A DNA stretch of 64,000 bases from Earliella scabrosa (taxonomy: Eukaryota; Basidiomycota; Agaricomycetes; Polyporales; Polyporaceae): the NCBI GenBank assembly GCA_022605405.1, contig JABYQQ010000006.1, forward strand, positions 372,001 through 436,000, given 5' to 3'. The position numbers were made by a program, and so were the translations under genes. Under the pieces are notes generated by a model. That model worked only from the letters and a program-made list of their open reading frames with translations, ran no database searches and was not told where the DNA came from. Shown here piece after piece: positions 35,090-44,560 of this stretch. How positions within the stretch are numbered: the first letter of the stretch is position 1; each line of letters begins with the position of its first letter.

Positions 35090-35880
35090 ACGGAGACTTG
35101 AAACTCCGCCCAGCGCTCGGCAGAGACCGGTGTCTCTATCCAGAGACCGCTGTCTCCATCCGTCTCTGTGCGGAGAACACTGTCTCCGTCGCAGTCCAAA
35201 GGTACCTCTCAAGGCCGATCAAGGTCATCATCGTATCTCTGGACCTGCCTTCTATCGTGCACGACTGTTAGAACCACGGGAAATCCCTGACAACATCACC
35301 GTTACGGTCCCTGGTGAAGCCATCAGGCAAGTAGCAGTATCCCGCAATATTTGTTGAGGGATCAATGTCCCTCTAACTTTCCTGCAAGGATAGCTCGAAT
35401 GCTCCATGTATATACCGCGTTACTCATGCCCCGCAATCCACCTAGACAAGCAGAACTCGTGGGCAATCCATTGCCTTGTTGCGGGCGTCTACTCTCCCGC
35501 AATCCGCTTGTCTCGTTCCTCACGACAATTGTGTCCGGGCGACCCGGCGCAGGAATATAACTGTCAGTCATGCACGGTAAGATATATGCTTACCTTTACA
35601 CACCCGCTCCGAGCTTGTTAGAGACTCCCTACACTCCGGCAGCTCCGGTGGCTTCAGTCACACACTGGCGGTAAGTCCTCTCCGGTATGTCCATAGTTTT
35701 GACGCATTTCGGCTTGCATTATCACCAGGATATGTCTATTGTGGCATGGCACCATACTGCCATCGAGAACATTGAGCTTACAGTAGGACGTGACTACGAT
35801 AGAGACGGACCACCCAGATAGAGACAGGCTCTCCGGATGGAGACGCACTGCTCTATCAGGCGCTGAGCGGAGGCATCTAA
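35090..35880. repeat. Possible degenerate inverted-repeat element
   Basis: The left end has CTCCGCCCAGCGCTCGGCAG followed by repeated GAGACC...TGTCTC(T/C)ATCC units. The right end in reverse complement reads CTCCGCTCAGCGCCTG followed by similar GTCTCCATCC/GTCTCTATC units. The two ends are similar but imperfect, and the ~600 bp core holds no gene. It may be an old MITE. Confidence 0.4.
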
Positions 35881-37063
35881 TCTAGCAAGGCCGTATGTTG
35901 TCAAGTGGCATCCGTCACACGTCAACGCCGATCAGATATGCGACCGCCTGGTTATAGATGTGCTGTCCCACGGCCCTCCCGATTTGGTCGCGCGAGCATG
36001 GCATAAGAGTCTCGTTCATTTGTGACGGCCATCCCAAGGCAATTGCTTCGTCAGCGCCCTCGCATTAGGCAGCGGGCCGTCGCGCATGCGCCTAAGGTAT
36101 CCTGCCGAAGTCATTATAGGCCCCACGATAATGCCTTCCTGTGCCTCTGTCCCAGGCCTCCCTGCCCCTGGGGGAAACCCTCACATGTCTTTGTGCTCGC
36201 CGCATACGGTCCCTGTGCCAAGAAGCAAGCGCCTCTTGGGCTAACCCACGCGGCCCGCGCGCGCTTGCATACTGGTCCTCCCGCCAGCGCTCACCAGTCT
36301 GCGCCGTTTTGCGAACCTGTCCCACCCGTTTTACCGCACCTCCCCCCCGCCCCGCCTTGCCCTCCAAGTGGTACCAATCGAAAGCCAGAGCTCACAGCTA
36401 CCCAGGAAAATTGCCCAAGTGAGTTGATTCCGCCTGCACTTCACACATTCCCGTGAATACGCTGTTAGCGGCGGCGCTTAAGTCTCACGCGCCATCGGCC
36501 CACGCCGAACAGGCACTTACACCTCAACTGTCGTCATCTCCCGCACACCACCCACTCCCCATACCCCCTTATTGCCTCCTCTCGACGCTGCTATACAACG
36601 CCTATTAGGGTCAGCCGCCCAAGCTTCCTTCGTTCATCCGTCTCGCCACAACGCAAGTCCAATACGCGCGAGCTTCGTCCCCAATACCATCATCCGCTTC
36701 CCCTCCCTTTGCTCCTCGTTCCTCTCTCTCCCCCGACAACCCCAGTCCTCCTCGCGTCTGCTTCCTTGCAGGGCGCAGCAACGTCCCTCCCTTATGGGCC
36801 GCAATCCCCACAATCCAGGTGAGTATCTAACTTCCTTCGCCCTCTCACCTACCTGCCCTCCGCGTCTCCATGTTCAAGGTGGATCCTCTGCCTCCGTGTC
36901 GTTACTGTGTACTTCGCATGGTGTTTATGCATATAACCTGGCCTGTTCACGCCACTGTATTAAAGTCCCGTCTGGCCCAAACTCCACTCTCGCAACAATC
37001 GCCTCGCAATTGGCCCCCTTATCTGTCTAACCTGCCACCAGCACCAACATCAACTCCCCATCC
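35881..37063. other. Pyrimidine-rich upstream region of the Ulp1-like gene
   Basis: The plus strand is strongly C/T-rich with long CCCTCC-type runs, and this continues into the gene. No separate coding sequence was recognised. A spliced leader is possible (GTGAGT near 36819). Confidence 0.45.
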
Positions 37064-38392
37064 ATGATATCGCCCTCAACGCCGAATTCGGACCGTACTT
37101 CACGCCGCCCGCATCATTGGGTTGATTATACCCGCTTTCTGCCTCGCGTGCTCCGGTGTCCTCGTGGTATGTCACGCCGTCTCTTGCTCAAATACCCCCC
37201 TTCCCCGAAGTCGTTGCGCCAGGCCTGCAAAGAACCCTGCGCCTCCCAAGTCTGCCTCCTCGCGGCTTCAATGTCCGACCTCAATGCAGTCCCGCTCTGG
37301 GACCTGCCTCCTCCCCCTCAATATAGTCTCCCAGCAATCCCCTCATCCTTGTCCGTGCAAGATCTCATGCTCCTTCCCCACCTTCCCCACCCCGGCCTTC
37401 CACCCCGCACTCGCCCCCTCGCGTTCGCGATTTCTCGTCAAGTCGCCCAAGTCGACCCCCAAGAGCTCCGGGAGCGCGAGTTACCCTCCAGAATTGACGT
37501 TCTCGCCACCATCGACGCTCTTACCCTCCGCAGCGATCGCCAGTCTCAGTCCTTCATCGACGTCCGCATGGGCGCGGAGATCCTCACTCCTCTGTGGGTT
37601 CTAGGTTGGTGGATGACATTCCATCGCGCAATAGAGGCCCGTGACCGTTGGCGGAGTGCCCGTAGCTGGCTGGCGGAGCTCCGCTACGACTCCGAAGGGC
37701 CAGAGGCCCCTATCTACGTCGCGGTCACCACCGCCCTAGCCACGTTGGAACGGATCCCTTGGGACGAACCTCTCACCGCCGCGTACGGGCTTCGTCCTGA
37801 GGACCTAGCCGACTTTCTCGGCATGGACCCTGTCTACGGGCCCATACTCGATGCTATGCTCGACGCCGTCAATGAGCGCATCCGTCAGGACGCCGCCCTT
37901 GATGCGCGGGTACTCGTGCTCACCCTGTACACCTACTACATCTTTCAGGCTTCGCCCGACCAGTGGACCAGGTACGACACCCATCCGCGTTTTTCATTTC
38001 TCCGCCACCTCTCCGCTCGCATCCGCGACCCCGGCGATCCCCTTCAGACCATCTATATGCCATGGCATGATCATAACGCATGGGTCTTGTTCGCGTTGAA
38101 CGTCCCGGACAGGACCATTCGGTACGCCGACTCTTCCGGTATCCCTCCCTCCGACGCCCACCTCCGCCTCTTCCAAACGTGGTTCACCGCGGCTCAGCTA
38201 GGCACGTGGACCGTCGGCCCTCCGCTCCGATGCGGCAGTCCTGACGACGGCATCTCGTGTGGCATCGTCGTCGTCAACGCCATCCAGCACGCCCTCTTCG
38301 GAGATCGTCTGTGGGATATCCGCGAACGGCCCCTTTGGCGCGTCCTTCAATACTTGAACATTGTCCGCGCGTATGTTCCCAACACCCGTTAG
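37064..38392 (+). CDS. Ulp1-like (C48 family) cysteine protease, transposon-associated type
   Basis: One 442-codon frame without introns. The C-terminal half has the C48 signature: a His in 'WHDHNAWVLFALNV', an Asp in 'IRYADSSG' and the nucleophile Cys in 'DDGISCGIVVVNAI'. Where canonical Ulp1 enzymes have Gln six residues before the Cys, this protein has Pro. His and Trp are also separated by two residues rather than adjacent. N-terminal to it is a 'GAEILTPLWVLGWW' segment that fits the substrate-binding helix. Ulp1 folds cleave SUMO or ubiquitin-like tails, but free-standing divergent copies in fungi are often carried by DNA transposons. The start may instead be the internal ATG at 37271, where a better N-terminus begins. 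Composition is very C-rich. Confidence 0.7.
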   Translation: MISPSTPNSDRTSRRPHHWVDYTRFLPRVLRCPRGMSRRLLLKYPPSPKSLRQACKEPCASQVCLLAASMSDLNAVPLWDLPPPPQYSLPAIPSSLSVQDLMLLPHLPHPGLPPRTRPLAFAISRQVAQVDPQELRERELPSRIDVLATIDALTLRSDRQSQSFIDVRMGAEILTPLWVLGWWMTFHRAIEARDRWRSARSWLAELRYDSEGPEAPIYVAVTTALATLERIPWDEPLTAAYGLRPEDLADFLGMDPVYGPILDAMLDAVNERIRQDAALDARVLVLTLYTYYIFQASPDQWTRYDTHPRFSFLRHLSARIRDPGDPLQTIYMPWHDHNAWVLFALNVPDRTIRYADSSGIPPSDAHLRLFQTWFTAAQLGTWTVGPPLRCGSPDDGISCGIVVVNAIQHALFGDRLWDIRERPLWRVLQYLNIVRAYVPNTR

Positions 38393-38669
38393 TCTCCCTT
38401 TCGTCTCCCATTCACGCTGTGCTTCCTAATGTCCCGCCGCTTCCGCGTTTCCTGCAGGGTGATAACACCACCCCCTTCCCTGTACTCCCTCTCCCCTCAA
38501 GCAGCCTTCGCAACAGGCCCTGCCCCCTCCCCCCTCCCCTCCCAACATTCTCCCGCGCAGCCGTTCGTGTGCGGGAAGGTCATGTCATCCGGGCGCCGCC
38601 CCACCGCCGGCTTCATGTATCATATCGTTGTTATTCGAGTTATGTACACATCGTCTGTCCTCCCCCCTG

Positions 38670-39659
38670 CTACTCCTTGCTGCGCAGTCGTGGAGTACGG
38701 ATGGCTCGCCCCCGTCGACCCTTCGGCACATAAGTCAGCACTCCCAAGTAGTAGTGTCGCGTGTGACTCACAGCCGTCCAAGTATGCACTCGAATCTGCA
38801 TACAACCCTCTCCACAGGGCCGCACGGCCAGCCGCCACGATGCCTTCGGCCCCAGAGGACGTTCCATCAAAGGCTGAAAGCGCGCGCACATCGCACCTGG
38901 ATCTGTCAAGCTGCGCGGATGGGCCGCGCACATCCATTTGTTCGCCCCGCATCCCTCGACCTGCACGTCTGGCCATTGCCTGACCTCCAACCGCACCTCA
39001 ATCCCCTGCTCCGCCGCCTCCCTCAGCCTCCTCCGTTCGTCCCACGCCTGCCGTCCCAGCAAAGCTCGGCCCGCCACTAAGAGGGTGGGGAATGCACTGC
39101 CGAAATGCGCACCGTTCACGTAGTTGACGAGATGAGAGCTCCAGCTTCGGGTGATGGGTAACGTCGCGTCGACTTCGGTGCTAGTGTAGACGTGCACCAT
39201 GCCCTTCGGGGTTTGCAGGCGCGTGATGCTGAGCGTGTCCCTCGGCCTGTGTGTGGCCCATTCGAAGCGTTCGGCGGGGGTCGGCGGTCGGTGGACTGCG
39301 TGGTGGTGGCTTTCTAGATGTTCCACCACGAGAAATGCATGGTATCGCGGGGCATAGATTTGCAGGGGTTGGGTCGACGACGTTGTTGTTCTCCTGATAA
39401 AGGCCTGCGCGAGGTCGCCCCCGAAGTACGCTCGCCAGGCAGTGACCTCGGTCACAAGCACCTCCGGTGTCTCCACGAAGTCGAGGAGGAGCTTCAACAG
39501 CGTCCGACGTAGCTCTTGTTCCACCAGCCCTAGGGTCGTTCGGCAGCACGTCCGAAATGTCATGAGGTCCCGGAGGTCCAAGTGCTGACCTATGCCCGCC
39601 GAAATGCGCTCGGGAAACTGTTGCCACAGTAGTAGCGGGTGCGGCAGGATTCCAGGCAT
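38670..39659 (-). CDS. Uncharacterised basidiomycete protein, tandem family member A
   Basis: Minus-strand frame, open from 39779; the ATG at 39659 is preferred because the preceding residues have no counterpart in the paralogs. An F-box-like start ('FPERISAGIGQHLDLRDLM') is followed by a region aligned with genes C and D: 'WRAYFGGDLAQAFI', 'RYHAFLVVEHLESH', 'VHVYTSTEVDATLPI', 'VNYVNGAHFGSAFPTLLV' and a Cys-rich tail ('GANKWMCAAHPRSL'). The pattern looks like a degraded nucleotidyltransferase-type fold. That is an inference from layout only, and the function is unknown. Confidence 0.5.
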   Translation of the reverse strand: MPGILPHPLLLWQQFPERISAGIGQHLDLRDLMTFRTCCRTTLGLVEQELRRTLLKLLLDFVETPEVLVTEVTAWRAYFGGDLAQAFIRRTTTSSTQPLQIYAPRYHAFLVVEHLESHHHAVHRPPTPAERFEWATHRPRDTLSITRLQTPKGMVHVYTSTEVDATLPITRSWSSHLVNYVNGAHFGSAFPTLLVAGRALLGRQAWDERRRLREAAEQGIEVRLEVRQWPDVQVEGCGANKWMCAAHPRSLTDPGAMCARFQPLMERPLGPKASWRLAVRPCGEGCMQIRVHTWTAVSHTRHYYLGVLTYVPKGRRGRAIRTPRLRSKE

Positions 39660-39804
39660 GACCCAGGGTGAAGCGTTCGGGATAGATTGGCGGTTGGGAG
39701 CAGAGATTAACGTCAACGTCCAACGTTGTTCGACATCGTCGCACGCGCATACAAATTTTTCGCCGGCACTCCGGCCCACACTTCCGCTCTTGGGCGGGGT
39801 ACGA

Positions 39805-40709
39805 CTAAGTACGCGGCCGCGCGCTAATCAATGGCGGGTGGTATCGCGCCTCTACGCTCCGTCTCGTGCTCTCTCTCGTGCCATCTGCATTAACCCCCTC
39901 CTCGTACGGCTTTTCCGGCGCTCTCGCCAACAGCATGATTCTCTCAATGTTGAAGCGCGTCCCCAAGTCCGTGCTTTCAACACGAGTCTCGACCACCACT
40001 AGGTCCCACGGTGCGACACCCAAAAACTCCATCGCAGTGGCCGCCTCGAACGTGTCACACCCCGCGGTGCCGTCAAAGGCTGGCGGAGCAGTCTGGCACA
40101 GCTTGGTAAGCGTTCCTTCCCTCTCGCTTTGGCACGCACTCACCGGCATGTGCGTGGAGGGTAGCTCTTTCACAGCAGTGAACCATCGTGGGATCGGGGC
40201 TGTTGGGCGATGAGTTTTCAGCACGAGTTCATCCTTCTCTTATCACGTACGATGTTCGTGCATGGCGTTCAGCAGGTTGACGAAAGCCCCTCGGTCTCCT
40301 GATCGCACGAACTCCAGCTCCAGCTTGAAGACCGGTTCGTCCCAGCAGTCCGCATGATACCCCACAGAGATCACGTTTCCCACGATGAGCACCGTCGCGT
40401 CCGAACTGTTGATCAGGAGCGCGTCCGTAAACCACTCCCACGCACAGTCCTCGATCTTGACCTGCGACAACGCGAACCTCCCATCGACCACGCTGACATA
40501 TTCGGCCCACGTTTTAGCCCGTCTGCGTCGAGGTTAGTACGTCTCCGCATGAAGACGAGCATGCTCACGAACCTCGCAGCATCCTCAGGGACCCAAGTCG
40601 GCAGGATTAGTGTCGAGGGAGTCACTAGTGTCGAGGGAGTCACGGACATTTTGTCGCGCAGGGTCTGGTAATGGGTGTCAATTGGTGCGTAGCTCCCCAT
40701 GCCCTGCAT
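39805..40709 (-). CDS. Uncharacterised two- to four-exon gene (B)
   Basis: A coding frame on the minus strand begins near 40709 and ends at 39805. Spliced exons include about 40709-40563 and 40512-40250, then a third after an intron ending CCCAACAG at about 40200. The first intron has a perfect TACTAAC branch site shortly before its CAG and restores the frame. The middle reads 'AKTWAEYVSVVDGRFALSQ', 'DALLINSSDATVLIVGN' and 'DEPVFKLELEFVRSG', the end 'FLGVAPWDLVVVETRV' and 'IERIMLLARAPE'. An 18-bp direct repeat (40612-40645) lies in the first exon. No family was recognised. It lies within an array of family A/C/D genes. Confidence 0.5.
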
Positions 40710-40903
40710 GTCCTAAGTACTTCCCCGCCAAATCAACCCTGGTTTCCTCATGTCTGCCGCCCCCTTCCCGCGTGCGCGCGGTTTGCAAGCACGCCTAACA
40801 TCCATGTGTCTTCATGGTCCGTCCACGCGTCATCCTGCGCGGCTAACCCGAATACACATGTGCCGTATCATTCGTCGCTCTGTGGGTACTACGTTCAACA
40901 CGT

Positions 40904-41870
40904 CTACATGCCGTTGAGCGCCGCCCAAGCCGTCACTCTCCAACCCCCACCCACTTTCTTCTCACTTCCCTCGCATGAGGTCGAGCACGTCTGCCCGCCT
41001 CGCCACCACATCAGCGTGTAGTCGCGGGCAAGATCCACCCGCAAAGGGACAGGTGCGTTCCACGATGTCCGAGGGACGAGAGGTCCCATGGCGCAATGCT
41101 GGTCTCCATAGTATCTCTTGGCACCCGCGCAGTACGGAGACTTAGTGACTCCGCATGCCCAATTTGCTCCCCATGTCGCCGGCTCCTCCCCGAATGTCCA
41201 GCCCCTCGCCGTCAGATCGTCCATCTGTTCCTCGACCTTCAGTGCGTCCCGAGTTCCAAGGCGCCTCGTGACAGGAGTCACAATGGCGCGCCGTTGCGAG
41301 ATCAGCTCGGCGTAGGGCACGCAGAACGTCGTCGCAGTCATATAGGCCATCAACGACGTGCACCAAAGCGAGGGTATGACGTCGAGGGGGCAATCCGTGG
41401 CGCTTTGGTCCTTGGATGATCTCGACTTCCACATTGTTCTTCGTCAGGTTAGCGAACGCAGCCCAACGGCCGACGGGCCGCTCAGCCGTCCCTCCGCGCA
41501 TCGAGGCAGAGAACCCTTCGCAATGGACGAGATAGGCGACCAGGTGGAACCAGGAGTAGTGCGGGGAGGCAATATGTAGCTTCCCTGGCGTACACGCGCT
41601 GGGGTAGAGCAGTCCCAACGCCGTTGTGTCTGTGAGCACCGAGCCCGTGCAGTATATCTCCACGGCGAACTTGTCGATGTCGGAGATGCGGTCGCGCAAG
41701 AAGTTGCGAGTGCGTTTGGATAAACAGGCGGCGACAAATGCCGCTCCCTGCGCACTTGCCGCGGCCAAAGCAGCGAGGGTGTCCCCTTCCGCATGCTGAA
41801 CAACGAGGATGCATACATCCGCTGGCCACGCGTCGACAAAGGACTCCGCAGGCCATGCAATGTCAAACAT
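40904..41870 (-). pseudogene. Frameshifted tandem family member C
   Basis: The minus-strand frame from 41870 aligns with genes A and D up to about 41350 ('GSVLTDTTALGLLYPSACTP', 'YSWFHLVAYLVHCEGFSAS'). It then continues only in another frame (40904-41434: 'MAYMTATTFCVPYAELISQ', then 'WTFGEEPATWGANWACG' and 'SPYCAGAKR'). No GT-AG intron fits between, so a one-base indel or a sequence error near 41350-41430 splits the gene. Both halves otherwise keep the order of conserved blocks seen in the paralogs. Confidence 0.6.
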
Positions 41871-41949
41871 GCGCGACTGGGCAGGTAGGAATCAACCGAC
41901 CGCGACCTCAGTGAAACTGTGGTCTCCGACTTACTTTCGAGCGACAGGG

Positions 41950-42429
41950 ATGTGGACTACGGTGGGCGGCCAGGCACTGGAGGATGTATCCGCCTCCCAT
42001 TCTCCGGTTCTCCCTTTGGCCAAGGGCTCGGCCACACACGAGCCGTGGGATCTCGCTCTTCGCGGCGTTTTGGTATCCCCGACCTTCATCAATGCCGCCG
42101 ATTGCGCCTCCCGTCCCATGCCTCGCACGTGTATTGTCCGTCTTCGGAATTCGTGGGCAATGTGGCTCATGCAGACTATTAACGATGAGCCCGTGGTGTG
42201 TAACTTCTGGCCTTGCTTAGTGCCATCGATATTGGATGAATGGCCCCCGTGGACGCCGCCCGAGGGTCGATATTATCGCAGTCCTTGGTTCGCCCCTGAT
42301 CGAGGGCGGGCGGCCGGGGCGATCGTTGGTATCATCGGTAAGATCAGTTGCGCCCTGGTTCAAGCCATCAAGCCGTGCACAACCAATGTTGCGCACGACA
42401 GCAAATGGTGCCCCGTCCTCCTTGTCTGA
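41950..42429 (+). CDS. Hypothetical ORF between family genes C and D
   Basis: Open frame of about 160 codons from ATG 41950. It has moderate codon bias but no recognised motif. Other frames on both strands are also open through 42900, so the true gene structure in 41.9-42.9 kb is unresolved. Confidence 0.25.
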   Translation: MWTTVGGQALEDVSASHSPVLPLAKGSATHEPWDLALRGVLVSPTFINAADCASRPMPRTCIVRLRNSWAMWLMQTINDEPVVCNFWPCLVPSILDEWPPWTPPEGRYYRSPWFAPDRGRAAGAIVGIIGKISCALVQAIKPCTTNVAHDSKWCPVLLV

Positions 42430-42913
42430 TAAGAGGCCGTACAGTCGAAACTGCCCCCTCAGGGAGGGCGGCGCTGTCTGCGTGGACGCATACATGGTGG
42501 CAAGTGACCTCGTGGTCGCTTGTCACTGAGTGGTTCGGCAGAAGCTACTCGCGATCGTCAACTGGGCGCCCGCTTGCTTCATATGTCCAGATTCACTCGC
42601 CCGATGCGGCATGCGATCCCGATGCTGTGTTTTGTATCCAGTTGGAACCTGCTTGGCATGTGTGCGCGCGTGATCCCCCGAGTGCCGAGTTATTCCCGGC
42701 CGAGTTCATTCGCAACCCCTCCGGCCCCTGCCGTCGTCCGTTGCGACACCGAGCTACTGTGACACGTGTATATTCCAAGAATGAACCTGCTAGCTACCAA
42801 CGCGTCATCAGGCTGTTGTGCCATACATACAACTCGCGGCCCGCAGAGGACATGGGCAGGGAGCAGGTTAAGGGATCCAGTCGCCGCCAATGGTCGTGCT
42901 AGTGGGGGCTGAG

Positions 42914-44136
42914 TTAGTAGCGTATCACGATGACCAGTTTGGTCAGCCGACGCACCACGAGCATGTCCCGCCGACCCTCCAACATATACTCCCCGACGAA
43001 GCGAGGCTCCAGATTCAACGCGACATGCCGCAGGTTCGTAAGGTGGATGGCATTGCCGGTATTGAACCCATCGAGGTCCTGTGAGTACTGCCAGGCGCCA
43101 ATGCACCGTACAGGCCAGCCGGGGAAACGCCATGTCACTAGCACCGTCCCGTTCGTGTAATACAACTCCTCCCCATATCCCTGCACATCCATCTGTTGCG
43201 CGCTTGCCGGGAGTAACAACAGATACTCCAGCCCGGATGAATGCAAGTCGAGGACGACGACGAAGCTCCCGGGGTCGCCGAAGTAGCGATCGCGGCACGC
43301 GCATAGGTATAGGTGTCCTAGGCACCATCTTTGGTCTGGAATACCTGGCCTCTGGGGTGGCGGATCGAGTCGCGGGGAAAGGAGGGTGCTGGGATCATCG
43401 TGCAGGCGAAAATGACCGCGCACCACCAGTCCAAGGTTCCGCCGTCGATCACATCGGCGAGACCACCATTGACCGAACCCATTGTCGCTGCGAATGAGGG
43501 CGCATCGACGCATGGTCAACGCAGGATAGGCGCATCCTACAATTGTCGGCGAAAAGAACGTCATGTACGCGGTGTTGTTGACGGCTGTGAGCGGTGTGAG
43601 GGGACTGGGAGTGTGCGAGGAGACGACACAGATGTATCGTCGTCGACGGGGGGCGATAATGCAGTAGTACGTTGTGATGCGATCCGGGGGGCCGTGGTAC
43701 CCTAGCGTGCCTTCGTCCTGGCCACACACCTTGGTCAACACGAAATTGTTCTTCAAGAACGCGTGCAATGCCTCGGCCTCTGGCTCCCCGACGCACAGCT
43801 CCAGATCCATCCCCAGCAAGTCCCTGTCACGGAGGAGGAAAGCGATCGCCGCCTCCCCCGTAATGATTGCGCGAAATCGATGAAGGGCGTCCAGTAGCAG
43901 ACTTGCCTGGCCCGGGACGTAGACGTTGACAATCTTCTCCATCTCCTTGCGAAGTTGTCTGTCGACTTGGAACAGATATCGCCCACGAACTGCCCGCCAA
44001 TTCAACAAGCTCAACATGTCATAGCCTTCCAAGAGCATCCGCTCGAGTTCGACGGGCAGTCTGGGGGATGGGCTCTTTCAGTCATTCATACCGCGAGGCC
44101 GAACTGAGCAACTCACTCGCCGATCACTTCGGCCAT
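42914..44136 (-). CDS. Uncharacterised basidiomycete protein, tandem family member D
   Basis: Two exons: 44136-44117 (20 nt) and 44060-42914. The spliced N-terminus reads MAEVIGELPVELERMLLEG, an F-box-like helix start. Next come 'FRAIITGEAAIAFLLRDRDL', 'GMDLELCVGEPEAEALHAFL', 'SSHTPSPLTPLTAVNNTAYM', 'AYPALTMRRCALIRSD' and a beta-rich C-terminal half. A G-x-A-A-x-x-F helix then D-x-E resembles the G-S...D-x-D arrangement of nucleotidyltransferase-like proteins, but the acidic pattern is incomplete. This is the best preserved copy of the local A/C/D family. The function is unknown. Confidence 0.55.
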
Positions 44137-44560
44137 GTTCTTGGGATTGGGGGTGATGCGCGCGAGAGGAGGTGGACTATATGGGATGTGGATACGGTCG
44201 TCCAAGGTAGGAGTTGCCAGTTGGGGCCTCAGAGAGTCCGCGCGCGAGCTCTAGGGCGCCTCACCCCTCCGCATGCGCTCCTGCAGATGCGGCCTTCGAC
44301 CAGCAACAGACATGCACCGACAGCGGATACAACCTCTATGTCTGAGCAGCATGGCTACACCTCCACCTCCCGCCGGTCGGACGCATGCGCTCTGCACACG
44401 TCACCAGTAACGCGGGCCTTGAGGTCAGTTGCTGGGTAGAGTAACGAGGCACTGTCATTAGAGGCGGCCATAACGTAGAGCATGCGTACCATGCGAGATC
44501 GAGTTATACTACTAGGCAAGGAGGCGGTTGTAGAAGGGCTGGGAATTAAGTGTGGGAGTG
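44137..44560. other. Intergenic between gene D and the F-box gene
   Basis: Both neighbours are on the minus strand, so this is the promoter of gene D plus the 3' flank of the F-box gene. No coding sequence was recognised. Confidence 0.45.

Noticed and set aside
41879..42905. A full gene model between family members C and D
   Set aside because: Several frames on both strands are partly open and no spliced model gave recognisable blocks; only a low-confidence ORF is listed.
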